From the NCBI GenBank assembly GCA_038501625.1, contig JAZAYU010000261.1, forward strand, positions 310,001-374,000: 64,000 nt of DNA. The letters are read 5' to 3'. Both the position numbers and the translations under genes were made by a program. Position 1 is the first letter of the stretch. The number at the start of each line of letters is the position of its first letter. The notes under the pieces were generated by a model that worked only from the letters and a program-made list of their open reading frames with translations, was not told the origin of the DNA and did not search any database. Source of the DNA: Corbicula japonica. Its lineage: Eukaryota > Mollusca > Bivalvia > Venerida > Cyrenidae. Shown piece after piece: positions 47,250-59,648 of the stretch.

Positions 47250-50200
47250 ATTGACCTTTTTATTTATTCAAATTGTGTGTTTTCTTAATTAAGTTATATG
47301 TAAATGACTTATTATTACCATATATGTATTTTCTCAAAGATATTTGTTTTCAATTATTTTAGGTCAGTATAACATTGATTGTTCCTGTTTTATCTAAAAC
47401 ACATGATCTATTAATTCATTTGCCAATGGTAATCATAAGTCACATTCATGATTCGAAGTATTATTTCAGTTGAAAACTGTACAGTTCTATAGGGTGAAAA
47501 GGATTTGATGTATCGAGAAGCATTACAGTCCACTACTTTCTATGTTTTGTTTTGTTGTTTCAAGTGATCATGTTGTCATTTAGAGTTGTACTTTTATAAA
47601 GTTTGCAGCAACCAACAACACAACACATATTATATACGTTTTAATATTAAGTTCCTTTGTCTGTTTAAAGCCACGAAACGATGTATAATTTTTTTCTTAG
47701 TGCGACAAGTAACGACCAAACAGATAAAAATATTTGTATTCTAAACTTTATACTTGTATTATCGAATCTAACGAACTTTATTAAATATGACAGGTGCAGA
47801 GTAATTTTATTATACGATTAAAAGATGGGAGATCTTTAAACATTTAAACTTAAAAGTCAACTTATTCTCGGAAAAGACAGAACGTTCGCCGATAAAGATA
47901 ACAGTTACTTGAATTTGTATGTGGGTAGGGGGGCGGTTGTGGTTGCGCAAACTTTCGTATCTTGACTGTTTTGGCAACAAATTGAATACATATTGTCTCT
48001 CATCATATATCTCAAACTACCCTCAGAGTTGCATTAATTCGTGGTAGGCAAGAAAGCTGTAAAAACTATCGATAAGAAACAAAAAGGTGGTAAGTCAAGT
48101 CCTATAGATGTTTTAAACATACCTTTTAGAATCATTCTTGGTGTTGTTATTTTATTAATTAAACGGATTATTTTTGCATCATGTCTTTTTAATAATTATA
48201 CTCCATTAACATATTTTTCCTTCATTATTTGTTACCTTAGATAATGTCATCTGCATGAACAAAGCTATCGTTGTTGACAAGACTTTACTCCGGTTTTACT
48301 TTGTTAGTATAACCCTTTCAGATGATTTTGTAACATGTACATGTAACTTTATGTTTCTTTTAACTTTGATAGTCCTTGTCCTATTGACTTTATACTTTAT
48401 TTATCGTTTGCATGAACTAAACTATAGGTGACACCAAGAATGACGTTATGAGTTATGCCCCTGTAACAGCAAGAATGATAACTTCTCTTTCTATATTACT
48501 GAGATATGCCCCTTTCAAATGAGTTTAATATGAAACTTAATAATCTTTGAAATCAGTTGTTTTATGAATTTAATATTGAGGCTTCTTCCTGAACAATTCC
48601 ATTTGTGAAAATAAGAACTATAACTCCTTTATTGACTGTTTTCGTAAGTTCCCTTTTAAATTATTTAAACCTGAGATACGATGTTGCATGTAACTGGGAA
48701 AGTGCTTATTCTGGCTGCATAGTACTTGAATATATTATCTGCATGAATATAGTAATTCTGACAATAAAAATATTTTTTCTGATTTATGTTTTGCAGATAT
48801 TTCCTTTCGAATAACTTGTAACGTAGTGGTTTATTCTTACAAAGGTCTTAGGTTGTAATGACACGAACACAAGTTACTTCCAAATTTACTTTATATGTCG
48901 ATCAGCTTTTAACAGTTTATCTATTACTTCTAAAACATAAACAGTTCTTATAAGTATAAATATTCCTAATAAATTTCTAAGTGCCATAAGTTTCTCTTAC
49001 TTAAAGTTTCGTAATTTAGCCACGAGACTAACAAACTTTCATCCTAAAAGCCTTCAGTGGCCGCTCTGGCCATCCGGCCGTTCTCTTCTAAATTCCAGAT
49101 AAAATATCTGGTTTTTATACCTTACACTAAACTGTTCGTGCAGACGTATTACTTTTCAAGATGACAGTTTGACATGAAGAATATATGTAAACTACATTAA
49201 CAGTTATATAACGTCTTGCTTGCTTAATCATAACAAGATCGAGTCAAATGTAATTAATAGATACAGGTGAAGACATGAAATGATCTGTGGCTAAAATACC
49301 TACAAGATTTTTGATGTTATCCAGAAAAGGATATTAGTCTAAACAAGGCCCTAAATAAATATTTTAAAATGTAAATGTTTAACACCTAATATTTTGGTAA
49401 ATTATTATCATAATTTTCCAATTACATTACAAACTTTAAAACCTCAAACGCAATGTTACTGATAACTTGTCATCTTTTTTAGCAACGTTACATATGTTTT
49501 GAGTTATGTCGCCTTAATATGACTTTAACCTGAAACTGGGATATGTTATCTATACAAAGAAAACTGTATTTGACAACAAGACTGATAACTAAATTTACTG
49601 ATAGATCAGATTTTGACTTATTCTATTTCCTTTCAAACGTGAAAACTAATGGGGCTTGTATATCCAAGTATGTTGTTTTGTCATGAAGTTCATAGCCTTA
49701 TAAAGCAACTTTGACAATAAATATACTGCTTTCATTAAATGGAGATTAATAATGATTGAAATAGTAATTGAAGTATTACAAGGCAAGTTGAATTACATCT
49801 TCTTATCGTAAATAATCAAACATAGGTTCACATTTCAACTTTTTCGCAAGACACGTGAAATTATTGTTTCAGTTCTGCTATTTCATACATTTTCTTACCT
49901 AAATATTGTGAAGAATATTTGTACCAAGTTTTCCTTGTAAATGCACGCAACTAAATATAACTAAATAATTAACTTCAAACCATTTCGCATAAGTGTTCCT
50001 TGTAAATGCATGCAGCTTAATAAAACTAAATAATTTCCTTCCAAACCATTTCGCTAAATTGTTCCTTGTAAATGCACGCAACTAAATATAACTAAATAAT
50101 TTCCTTTCAAACCATTTCGCACAAGTGTTCCCTGCTTGTAAATGCACGCAACTAAAAATAACTAAATTCTTTTCTTCTAACCATTTTGCTAAAGTATTCC

Positions 50201-50262
50201 CTGTAAATACACACAACTAAACAACTAAATGTTGTCTTCAAGTTAAACTAAGACGTAAGTTG
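47250..50262. other. Convergent intergenic region
   Basis: AT-rich DNA between the 3' ends of the two convergent VWDE-like genes. No credible exon or RNA gene was seen. The only clear structure is the minisatellite at 49929-50225, close to the 3' end of VWDE-B. Confidence 0.6.
49929..50225. repeat. Minisatellite, about 65-bp unit, 4-5 copies
   Basis: Units share cttgtaaatgcacgcaacta, aaataactaaat and aaaccatttcgc, with starts near 49935, 49998, 50063, 50131 and a shorter last copy. It lies immediately downstream of the VWDE-B stop and may be part of its 3' untranslated region. Confidence 0.85.
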
Positions 50263-52924
50263 TTATTCCTTTTGCGCATAAAACAATTCCAGTTTTGGTC
50301 GTTTGTATTTGTACTGCATAGCTTTAGGCGCGATCTCATCAAATAAGCAGGAATCAGAAATGGACCTGCAAGCAAATAGTGAGCCTGTTAATGGACAAAG
50401 TAGTGCATAGTGTGTTTCAACCAGAAAGTGCTACAAAAAATGTCAACACGAGGCCGTAAAGAAGTAGAAACCTGAATCACCTCAAATCCAGGGCATATTA
50501 ATTCTGTTTTAAACAGAAACTTTGATTTCAAATGACTGTATTTATATACACTTTTACTGCTATTTCACACTATTCAAACTATTATTTCACTGGAAAGGTT
50601 ATCTGTTTATTTGATTGATTTTTGCTACCCAGTTAATAAGTTATTTAGTTCAACAAAACTTACTTCTTCTTTTGTCTCTTCATTACGCAGACTACGACAA
50701 CAATAACGAGTACTGCTAACAATCCTCCTACTACTCCAAGAATCGCCCCAATCAGGCCTATATTGACTGTCTGGCGCACAGGACAAGCTGAAAAAAGCAA
50801 TTCCAACCAACTGACGTCCCTCGCCAAACAAGTGAATGGATTAGGGGAATAAAAATATCTGGTCTTGTATTAAACGCGTTAGTTCACAACTTCAATTTGA
50901 CGTTAAACAATGCTTTCTATATGGAAATTGCAACCATAGGAAAGTTTGTAAGTGGGACTCGTGTAAAGGAAAATAGGCGTAACTCTGATTGCTTCAAAAT
51001 CAAAAGTAATCAGTAACGACACTTGAACGCCCAATATTGTGGGTCATAACTGGTACTCGTTAAAATGGTCATAAACCACAAAAATGTTAGAATGTCTCTA
51101 GAACGGATACAGTAAAAGTTTTATAAAAATATGTTTTATCTAAAATGGTTTTAGATTTGAAACAAATTATAAAGATTCCTATTAGAATAAACTATTTCAA
51201 AAACAAAGACATTTGTCACTTCCCAATAATGTTTTAGATGATAATGTTCAGTTTGCAAATGAAAAATTGAAATATTAATTGTTGAATGTCAAGAGGAATA
51301 ATGATTATAAATGTCGCGCCACTGACTAAACCAGAAAGGTTTACAGACTCAGAGTTCGTTTCCTTCTGTCTCAAAATCGCTTGGTATCATGCAATATAAT
51401 AGTGAAAATATCACACTGGTTTTTCCTATCGTATAAGCTCCTTGCCCTGGGAACGGCACTTAAGCCCTGTCACTGTGCGGATAGATATTCTATGCCATGA
51501 CAAATAAGATAAATACATAACATTACATAACCGTTGGTGATTTTCTCATCTTAGGATAATATATATTTCAATATTCATATCTGTTTTTAAATAATAGATT
51601 CATAGCATCTCCACAAACCAACAATGTGAAAAGTTTCTGTAATTGGTTTAATTGCCTGTAATTTAATGAAGTTATGAAATAAATAACATATTAAAAGTTA
51701 TTTCGGAAATCCAATTACTCGATAAATTTAATAATTACATCCGGTTACAATATATTTATAATTATTCCATTCGTGTTACGTGTTACGAACTTACTATTTG
51801 TCCAGCCGTACTTATTGAGGTGTGGTAAACAGACAAAACAGTTGTCTGATGACATGGTTTCGTTTTCAATCCTACAATATCCAGAGATCAAGCATGCCGC
51901 ATTCTGAAATGTGTGAGTTTAACAAACTGATATTGAACCATGTCGACTGGATTCTTACAAAAATAATTTAATGGAAAGTGATTTTTATAAGACAGACTTT
52001 AACAAATGAATATTGTTTCTCGCTACAAACATCAGCATAAAGTTTAAATATAAGAACATCACTATCACAATATTATATTTAAAATATAAAACTGTCCATA
52101 TTAAATTCTATAACGAATCATAAAACAAAGCCTGCACATTTTTATTCCCGTGATTGATGGCTTTCACAGTTATTTTTAAATATATTATATTATCATAAAA
52201 GCGTTGTTTGTGCCAAGTGCGGGTGTAAAAAGTAGCCCCGTACATTTGATCAGTGCTGTTATCAATCATTGCCTTTGAAGATCGTTGAGCACGATATTTA
52301 TGTCTGCGACAATATTGAGTTGCGCTCCCCCGGGCTAGGCGGCGTGACCAGTTACATGCATTCCGATTACTGCTCATAATCAGGCTTAATCAAAACAAGC
52401 ATGTATTTTTTCGTGTCCGGTGGTTTTCCAAGTTCTTTTTTCATCTATTTTATAACTAATAAAAATTTTGCTTATAAAAGAATTTAATATTAAATGGCTA
52501 ACTCGTTTTCATTTACAAGTAGTACGTTTACTAATATATTTATTACCACTTTGAAACTGATTATTGTACTACCATGATCTCTTTTCCTTTTTACTTTTTG
52601 GCTTTGTGGGGAGGCTGTGTCTGATGGGTGTGGCCATTCCTGATATGCATATGTTACTTTTTTTACTAAAATATTAAAGTATATATTTACGTTCGCAGTA
52701 TCCTTATGGACTGCTTGGCAAATGACCATTTTCGATTCACTACCGTAGTTTAAACCGTTGTTGCTGACTGCTATCCATATTTCCTTCGTTAAAACGTCAC
52801 CGTGATCTTCGTACGACCTTTTTCTACGAGATTTAGACGCGCAACATTCACCATTGTAAATATTGTAGTAAGTGCTTTGGCCAACATAGGATTTGATGGC
52901 AAGTTCTGAACCGTTTGCATGTCT
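50263..52924 (-). CDS. VWDE-like gene B, C-terminal four exons (5' part not in view)
   Basis: Minus-strand exons 52691-52924 (phase 0-0), 51795-51903 (0-1), 50664-50787 (1-2) and 50263-50365 (stop TAA at 50265-50263) join in frame for 189 residues. They mirror the last four exons of VWDE-A: a membrane-proximal segment with IWIAVSNNGLNYGSES, a cysteine-rich exon of identical length (ISGYCRIENET, NCFVC), a membrane helix (NIGLIGAILGVVGGLLAVLV and on) with KRQKKK, and a cytoplasmic tail. The first exon contains a furin-type site SRRKRS not found at the same place in A. No upstream exon lies between 52925 and the Polinton polymerase at 53241, so the gene is either split by the Polinton or truncated. 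Confidence 0.75.
51904..52690. other. VWDE-B intron with repeat B and a Penelope-like 3' end
   Basis: Contains a plus-strand repeat B copy at about 52290-52450 (gggctaggcggcgtgacc) and a plus-strand Penelope-like 3' end at 52540-52655 (gtggggaggctgtg, gtggccattcctgatatgca). Confidence 0.65.
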
Positions 52925-53240
52925 CTAACAATCATGATAAAAATGTATCAATGTATTTTATCGGCAATAGGTTTTATTTTACATGTATGTACGCATAATG
53001 TCGGTCGCGTGGCATAAAATAGATGTTTAGTGAGATACCTTCAAATCGTTGTTGCGGAACATGTAAACATTAGTGTAGGTTAAAGACGTATAAATTAAGA
53101 AAGAGTGTAAGTAGTTAAGTAGCGAAACATTTGTTTAAATTAAATAATCAAATATTGTAAATATATTTTGTTTAACGAATTTAAAAGCATTATTTCATGT
53201 TGACCAGTACATTGCATTTTATGAACCTATACTGTTTCAG

Positions 53241-56200
53241 ATGTCTTTAAACGTTCAACGTTGTCGTTGGTGTGGCGCTTCTTTCAACAATTCAGAAGAT
53301 CTAACTGAACACGAAAATATTCACAGGCAACTCGATGATCTTGGACATGTAAGTTTTTATATCGAAATGACGAATCGTATTATTTTAAAACACTATTAAT
53401 TGATAATTTCCTGGAAACTCACCATCTTTTAATTAAAAAGTTTAAAACGCATTTAAATCCATGTTAATTTTTTTTTCTTTTGTCTTTCAGACATGTTCAC
53501 CTATTATTCTGTGTGAAACAGCCGATAATCACCATTATTCCAGCCAACCGCATGTAAGAATTTTTTTTTTATTAAGAGTGCTCACAATATATGTTATGAT
53601 TAAAAAATCTCACAACATATTTAAAAAGAAGCGTGTGTTGAATACATCTAAAGAAATTGATTTAACAATATAATTATACAAACAAACTCTTGCAGGAATC
53701 GGGCTTTTCCTGATCTGGATTCATTTATCATATTGCTAACACAATCATACCGATTTCAGGATGAGAAGGATGGTTTTATCTGTGATCAGTGTGGAAAACG
53801 TTTCACTCGCACAGATAACATGAAGCGTCATGTCAACACGGAGCACCAGACAAACTGCGCCGCGTCCTATTCATGTGCAAAATGCTCTAAAACATTTGGA
53901 CGCAAGCATCATATGGAACGCCACGATAAAACGTGTTCTAACTCGCAACATGTCTGCCCTAAATGTAAGAAAATATGCAAATCAACTGATGGACTTAAAC
54001 GTCATCTTCAGTGGCATGGCAAGTTACCAGTCAAGAAAACAACACCAGCATCTTCGTCAACAACAAACACTACAACATCAACACCAGCGTCGCCACAATA
54101 TAGATGTCGGCGCTGCTCTGGGTCATTCGAAAATAGACATGATTTATACTTGCACGGTATGAGGGAACACTACGATCAGTCCGGAGGGGCTTTACAGCAG
54201 CACCCTTATGGACCTAATGACCTTCCTCCCTGGCATGACGATGATGATTTGCGCCGTGTATACGAAGCCAACGCCCCCATCATTCTGGAAAATCATCGAC
54301 AGGGCCCCGTACATTCTGTTTTCAATTTTCCATTGACGAACAATATAAGCATTAATCAGTTGATGGGATGCGTGAATGACATTTATCAGCAGCAGCAGAG
54401 GGCCTTTCGACTTAACTTAATTTTCGGGGTCATTCTTCAAAACAGAGAGACGAGACAATATCGCTATTTTGTACCCTATAATAACAACGGTATACTAGAG
54501 CGACCTTTTTACATATCTAGAAGGAGAGACCTCCAGCGTTTCCGTCTCCAGTTGGAGCAGAAAGACATAACAACAGAACTATTAAGAAACAGACCGGATA
54601 CCAAATGGATCCCGGTGCTTATCACTAATGTCCATTATACCGTGTATAGCACCTACTACCCTCTTGGCCGCGGTGATCTTCCTGCCTATCTACTGCGAAA
54701 AGATAGCATTTACCCGCTAGTAAAAAATCGAAAGAATGGCAAGCCCTATCAGGACAACCTTTGCGCTTTTAGAAGCCTAGCTTTGCATCGTGGGTACGAT
54801 ATTAAGTCTGTAGAACGGCCAGCCAAACAGTTTTTTAGACAGTGGAGTCAAAAACCGATCGATATTTTTGAAGGATTGAGTATTGAAGACTTCCCTGAAT
54901 TCGAAACTCGTTTCAATGTCAACATTGAAGTGTACAGTTTGCAAGAAGACGGTTTTGCTAGATCGGTTTACAAATCCCGGGGACAGCATGACTCTACCAT
55001 GTTCTTGAATCTGTACGAAAACCATCTCTCCTACATCAAAGATTTCAAAATGTATGCCCAGAAATATCAATGCATGACCTGCGATCGCCATTTTAAGAAG
55101 GCAGGAAATCTCCATTGCCATCAAAAAGGATGTAGTAACAAAACCAAATATGTCTACCCTGGAGGATTTCATAAAGCTCAAGATACTATCTTTGATCAAC
55201 TAAGCGATTTTGGTATAGACGTCCCTGAAAATGAGCGCTTTTTTCCGTGGTTCATTTGCTACGACTTGGAGGCTATGTTGGAAAAAGTTCACGACCATCC
55301 AACCCTGTGTCTAGAATGGACTCACAAACACGTGCCCATCAGCTTGTCAATTTGTACCAACGTTCCAGGACATACAGCACCTCTCTGCATCGTAGATTCT
55401 GACCAAAACCAACTGGTGCAACGCATGGTTTCGACTATGAACGACATTGCAGAAAGAGTTTTCGAACTAGCCGAAGAAAAGTGGGAGTGGGTGCTTCAGG
55501 CCATCGATGACAAAATCGATGCTGATGATAACGAAACATGGGAACAAGACTGTGGAGATATTCCCTGTGAAGAAGCAACAGAGGGCGAACCCGAGAGAAA
55601 ACCGAGGCACCCCCTGCGCAAGCTGTATGGTCGGATGGAGGCAAACATGTGTCAAGTGCCCGTGTTAGGATTCAACTCGGCAAAATACGACCTGAATTTA
55701 ATTAAGCGCTGCATAGCAAAGCATCTGAACATGCACGACGACGACGAAAGTTTCGTTGTCAAGAAAGACAACTCCTATACTTGTATCGCGACAGACCGGT
55801 TGAAATTTCTCGACATTTCTCAGTTTCTTGCGGCTGGTTCCTCCTACGCTGGTTTTCTAAAGGCCTATCACGTAGAAGAGCAAAAAGGCTATTTCCCCTA
55901 CGAATGGTTCGACCAGGTGGGCAAGCTCGAATTTACCAGCTTACCTTCGCACGAAGAGTTCTACAGTCGCCTAAAGGAGAAAAATATTAGTGCTGCCGAG
56001 TACCAGTTCTGTCAGCGGATATGGATAGAAAGTGGCATGACAACCTTTCGTGATTTTTTAGTTTGGTACAACAATCTGGATGTGATGCCGTTTGTTGAAG
56101 CCGTGCGACGCTTTCAAACTTTCTACTTTGATAAGGGCATCGACGTCTTCAAAACGGCCATCTCTGTACCGGGCATAGCTAGACAGTTGTTATTTCGAAC

Positions 56201-58337
56201 CGCTAGAGCGCAAAACGTTACCTTTGCTCTGTTTGATCGTCAAAACTGTGATCTTTATCAAACCATCAAGCAGAACATCGTGGGAGGACCCAGCATTATC
56301 TTTACTCGTCATCACTGCTCCGGAAAAACCTTGATACGCGGCCAAAAAAGGTGTGGTGCAATTTTAGGGTTTGATGCCAACGCTCTGTACCTACAGTGTG
56401 TCGGTAGAGAAATGCCGGTAGGACCTTTCGTCCGCCGTCGCGCTGACAATGACTTTAGACCGGAGCTGAGAGACAAATATATGTCAGTTTATTATTGGAT
56501 GGAGTGGTTGAGACATACCCAAGGAATCAGCATTGAACATAGATTAAATACCGGTAGAGAAGTCAGAGTCGGAAAATACTTAGTAGATGGGTACTCACCA
56601 GCTAAGAATCCGGATGAAAACCCAATAGTGTACCAGTTTCACGGATGTTATTGGCATGGGCATCTCTGCTATCTTACAAGAAACATCAAAGACGAGAAAT
56701 GGAGAGCCAGAAGAGGGGATAAATTCAAGAAAACCCTGGAAATCACGACCTCTTTAAAAAGAGAAAGTCACGTGGTAGAGATGTGGGAATGCCAGTTCAG
56801 GTATTATTGTCAAAAGAACCCAGCTATCTACGACTTCATAGACTCCATGCGTCCAGGATTTTTTCAAAACCACAAAGGAAAAATCGATGAAAACAAGGTG
56901 TTGGATGGCGTGATTAAAGGAGAACTTTTCGGGATGGTGGAGGTGGATATTGAAGTTCCGGAGCAGTGGCCTTTGTATTTCCAGCACCCCTCTATGACGC
57001 CTTACGAATATTTTCGGGAGATGTCACCGCTTTTCTGTACCACAGAAATTCCGTATGATGTTAATGGTGATCATATGCAGCAACACGTTGACAAATACAA
57101 TTTAAGCAAAGCTCCCAAAAAACTTCTTGTCGGTGGTATGAGAGCGAAACAGATCCTTCTAGCCACACCCTTGCTTCAGTGGTATGTTAACCATGGCATG
57201 GTGGTGACCAAAATCTATCAGGTGGTTGAGTTTCAAGCTCAAAGATGTTTTAAAGAATTTGTGAAAAACGTCAGCGATGCCAGAAATGGAGACAGCGATC
57301 CAGACACGGCTATAATTGCTGATACCATGAAGGTCATTGGCAACTCAGCGTATGGGTCGTTGATTATGGACAAAACGAAACACAGACAGATTAAGTACGT
57401 TCAGGGCGAAAATGAAGCCAGTCTCGAAGTCAATAATCCCTTATTTCGGAAACTTGACTGCCTTGACCAAGAAGATCAATTCTACGAAATAGAAATGGCT
57501 AAAAGAAAGATCAAACTAGATCTACCGATTCAACTCGGGTATTTTATTCTTCTGTATGCCAAACTGCGCATGCTCGAGTTTTATTTTGACTTTATGGACA
57601 TCTATGTGGATAGATCCGATTTTGAGTATTGTGAAATGGATACTGACAGCGCTTACATGGCAATTTCGGGATCATGTCTCGAGGAGGTAATAAAGCCCGA
57701 CATGCAAGAACACTACCGTCAAGGACTAAAGGGATTTTGCACCGACACTGAAGTAGAAGCGGATGCTCAACACCATTGGTTTCCACGCACCTGCTGTGAG
57801 AAACACTCGAAATATGACAAGCGAACACCTGGTCTATTTAAGCTCGAATACCAAGGGGACGAGCTTATTGGCTTGTGCTCAAAAACCTATATCGTGAGGA
57901 AGACTAAGATCGTTAAACCTTCAAGCACGCTTTTGACAGCTTTTCGCCTTTTAAATCGAGCAAAGGGATTGAAAGTTCGCAAGTTTCGTCGGCGTACTCG
58001 AACGGTTCACCAACACAAGTTCAGTTCCAAAGGCGTCAGCAAAACGAGTTTGAAAACTCCTATGACCAAATTCAGACACGTACTTAAAGCGGGGACACCA
58101 CAAAGTGGACGTAATTGTGGCTTCAGAGTACGCCAAAATACGATTTTCACGTACACTCAAGAGAGGAGGGGCTTCTCTTACTTTTACTGCAAGAGAAAGG
58201 TTTTAAATGACGGTATTCATACTATACCGCTCGACATCACACTTTGTCCGCTACCACAGGGACCGGAAGTCAATGATCAGGAGGTCATTGACGCATTAGT
58301 AACTTTGCTAGAGGAGAACGATGATAACAGTGTATAA
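53241..58337 (+). CDS. Polinton protein-primed DNA polymerase B with N-terminal zinc fingers (3 exons)
   Basis: Exons 53241-53348, 53491-53553 and 53760-58337 are all phase 0 and give 1,582 residues. The start is the ATG right after a TTTCAG, so an upstream untranslated exon is possible. At least five C2H2 fingers precede the enzyme (CRWCGASF in exon 1; CDQCGKRF, CAKCSKTF, CPKCKKIC and CRRCSGSF in exon 3), with another (CMTCDRHF) near 55075. A segment with DNLCAFRSLALHRG and NHLSYIKDF lies between them. The 3'-5' exonuclease shows ICYDLEAML, GFNSAKYDLNL and YNNLDVMPF. The polymerase shows FDANALYL (56370), KVIGNSAYGSL (57330) and EMDTDSAY (57636). All catalytic acids are present. It replicates the element by protein priming in known relatives. 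Confidence 0.92.
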
Positions 58338-58372
58338 AATAGCATAAACAGGATATAATTTCATTTTCAAAG

Positions 58373-59017
58373 ATGTATCCCTTCCCGGAATGCTCGTCAA
58401 TCGTAGTATCCGGTGCTACCTGCAGCGGTAAGACGACATGGGTTTTTCGCCTTCTGCGACATAAAGAGGTTATGTTTGCAAGTCCGCCGCAAAGAGTGTT
58501 GTATTGTTACAGTATGTTCCAACCGCTGTTTGATCAAATGGAGAGAGAACTACCATTTATCAATTTTCACCAAGGATTGCCTTCGGAAGAAGAACTAACT
58601 CAGCTTGCGCGCGATGAAGATTGCAATTTAGTGATTCTTGACGATTTAATGGATAGTGTGACATCATCAGGAGAAATGGAAAAATTGTTTGTAAAAGGAA
58701 TGCATCATAGACATCTTAGCGTTCTTTACTTGAACCAGAATTTGTATTGTAAAGGAAAACACAGTCGCACCATCAATTTGAATACACACATATATGTTTT
58801 GATGAAAAATCCGAGAGATGTGTCACAACTGCAGTGCCTAGCCCGGCAAGCTTTCCTAGGAAAAAGCGCGTTTCTCATGGAAGCTTTTAAAGACGCTACT
58901 TCATCGCCATATGGCTATCTAGTGTTAGATTTCTCTCCAACTGTTACAGAAGATGCATACAGAGTTCGAACCAAGATTTTCCCGGATGAAGATACAATTG
59001 TCTATCAGCCCTTATAA
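58373..59017 (+). CDS. Polinton A32-like genome-packaging ATPase
   Basis: This 214-residue FtsK/HerA-superfamily ATPase has Walker A at GATCSGKTTW (near residue 15) and Walker B at NLVILDDLMDS (near residue 85). Length and motif order match the packaging ATPases of Polintons and related double-jelly-roll viruses, where the enzyme drives DNA into the capsid. It starts 35 bases after the polymerase stop. No frameshift or missing residue was seen. Confidence 0.9.
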   Translation: MYPFPECSSIVVSGATCSGKTTWVFRLLRHKEVMFASPPQRVLYCYSMFQPLFDQMERELPFINFHQGLPSEEELTQLARDEDCNLVILDDLMDSVTSSGEMEKLFVKGMHHRHLSVLYLNQNLYCKGKHSRTINLNTHIYVLMKNPRDVSQLQCLARQAFLGKSAFLMEAFKDATSSPYGYLVLDFSPTVTEDAYRVRTKIFPDEDTIVYQPL

Positions 59018-59081
59018 AAAGGGGGAAAGTTTCTTCAAAGTTTCATACATCAGACAGACTTTATGACACAAAGGTCTCACC

Positions 59082-59648
59082 ATGCAGAAAATGGTGTTGT
59101 TACCCTTTGAAAGATACCAACGCCTCATATCATCTCATCCAGAAACCTGCAGTGAAAAGGTGACAGAAGACAATTCATATGGACGAGGCGCATCTAACTA
59201 TTTTGAGCAGGAGGCAGAAAAAACTAATCTGGTCACAGACAGCGATTTATCTACCGATAAGTTGGTGAGCTTGTTTCCTAAAACGCTACAAAGTAGAGCG
59301 CGTGCGTTGTTTACATACATTCTTCCATACATCAGTTGGAACAAGAAAGGGGAAGTAATCATATCCGGAGAAACGATCACCGGTTCAAATATCGTGGACC
59401 TGATAAAAGTGCAGTTAAAAGATTACAAAGATTTTCGTCCGACGGGAGTTCGGGAATTCGAAGCGGCGTTGACACATATCAATCTACCGCACAGCTTTCT
59501 ATCTGCTTCAAGACGGTTTCAGACTGGGGGATCAGTTCTTCCGCCACCACCGGGCATTCCGGTCAAAAGGAAACGGACTAAGCAAATCAACTCTTCTGTG
59601 CAAGGTCAAAATACAAAAGAACAGAAGATCAAATGGCTCCGACTATGA
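59082..59648 (+). CDS. Polinton-associated protein of unknown function (188 aa)
   Basis: It begins MQKMVLLPFERYQRLISSHP and ends in a basic tail with a nuclear-localisation-like PVKRKRTKQ. A middle block (YISWNKKGEVIISGETITGS, then IVDLIKVQLKDY and LTHINLPHSFL) is of a kind I recognise from uncharacterised proteins linked to Polinton genes in marine invertebrates. The role is not known to me. It overlaps the integrase start by 16 bases in a different frame, which shows compact coding. Confidence 0.7.
   Translation: MQKMVLLPFERYQRLISSHPETCSEKVTEDNSYGRGASNYFEQEAEKTNLVTDSDLSTDKLVSLFPKTLQSRARALFTYILPYISWNKKGEVIISGETITGSNIVDLIKVQLKDYKDFRPTGVREFEAALTHINLPHSFLSASRRFQTGGSVLPPPPGIPVKRKRTKQINSSVQGQNTKEQKIKWLRL

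Noticed and set aside
49929..50225. CRISPR-like array
   Set aside because: Units are similar along their whole length, with no conserved repeat plus unique spacers, and the host DNA is eukaryotic. It is a minisatellite.
54777..55644. Antisense frames of 60-140 codons under the polymerase
   Set aside because: They are shadows of a conserved plus-strand enzyme with intact motifs.
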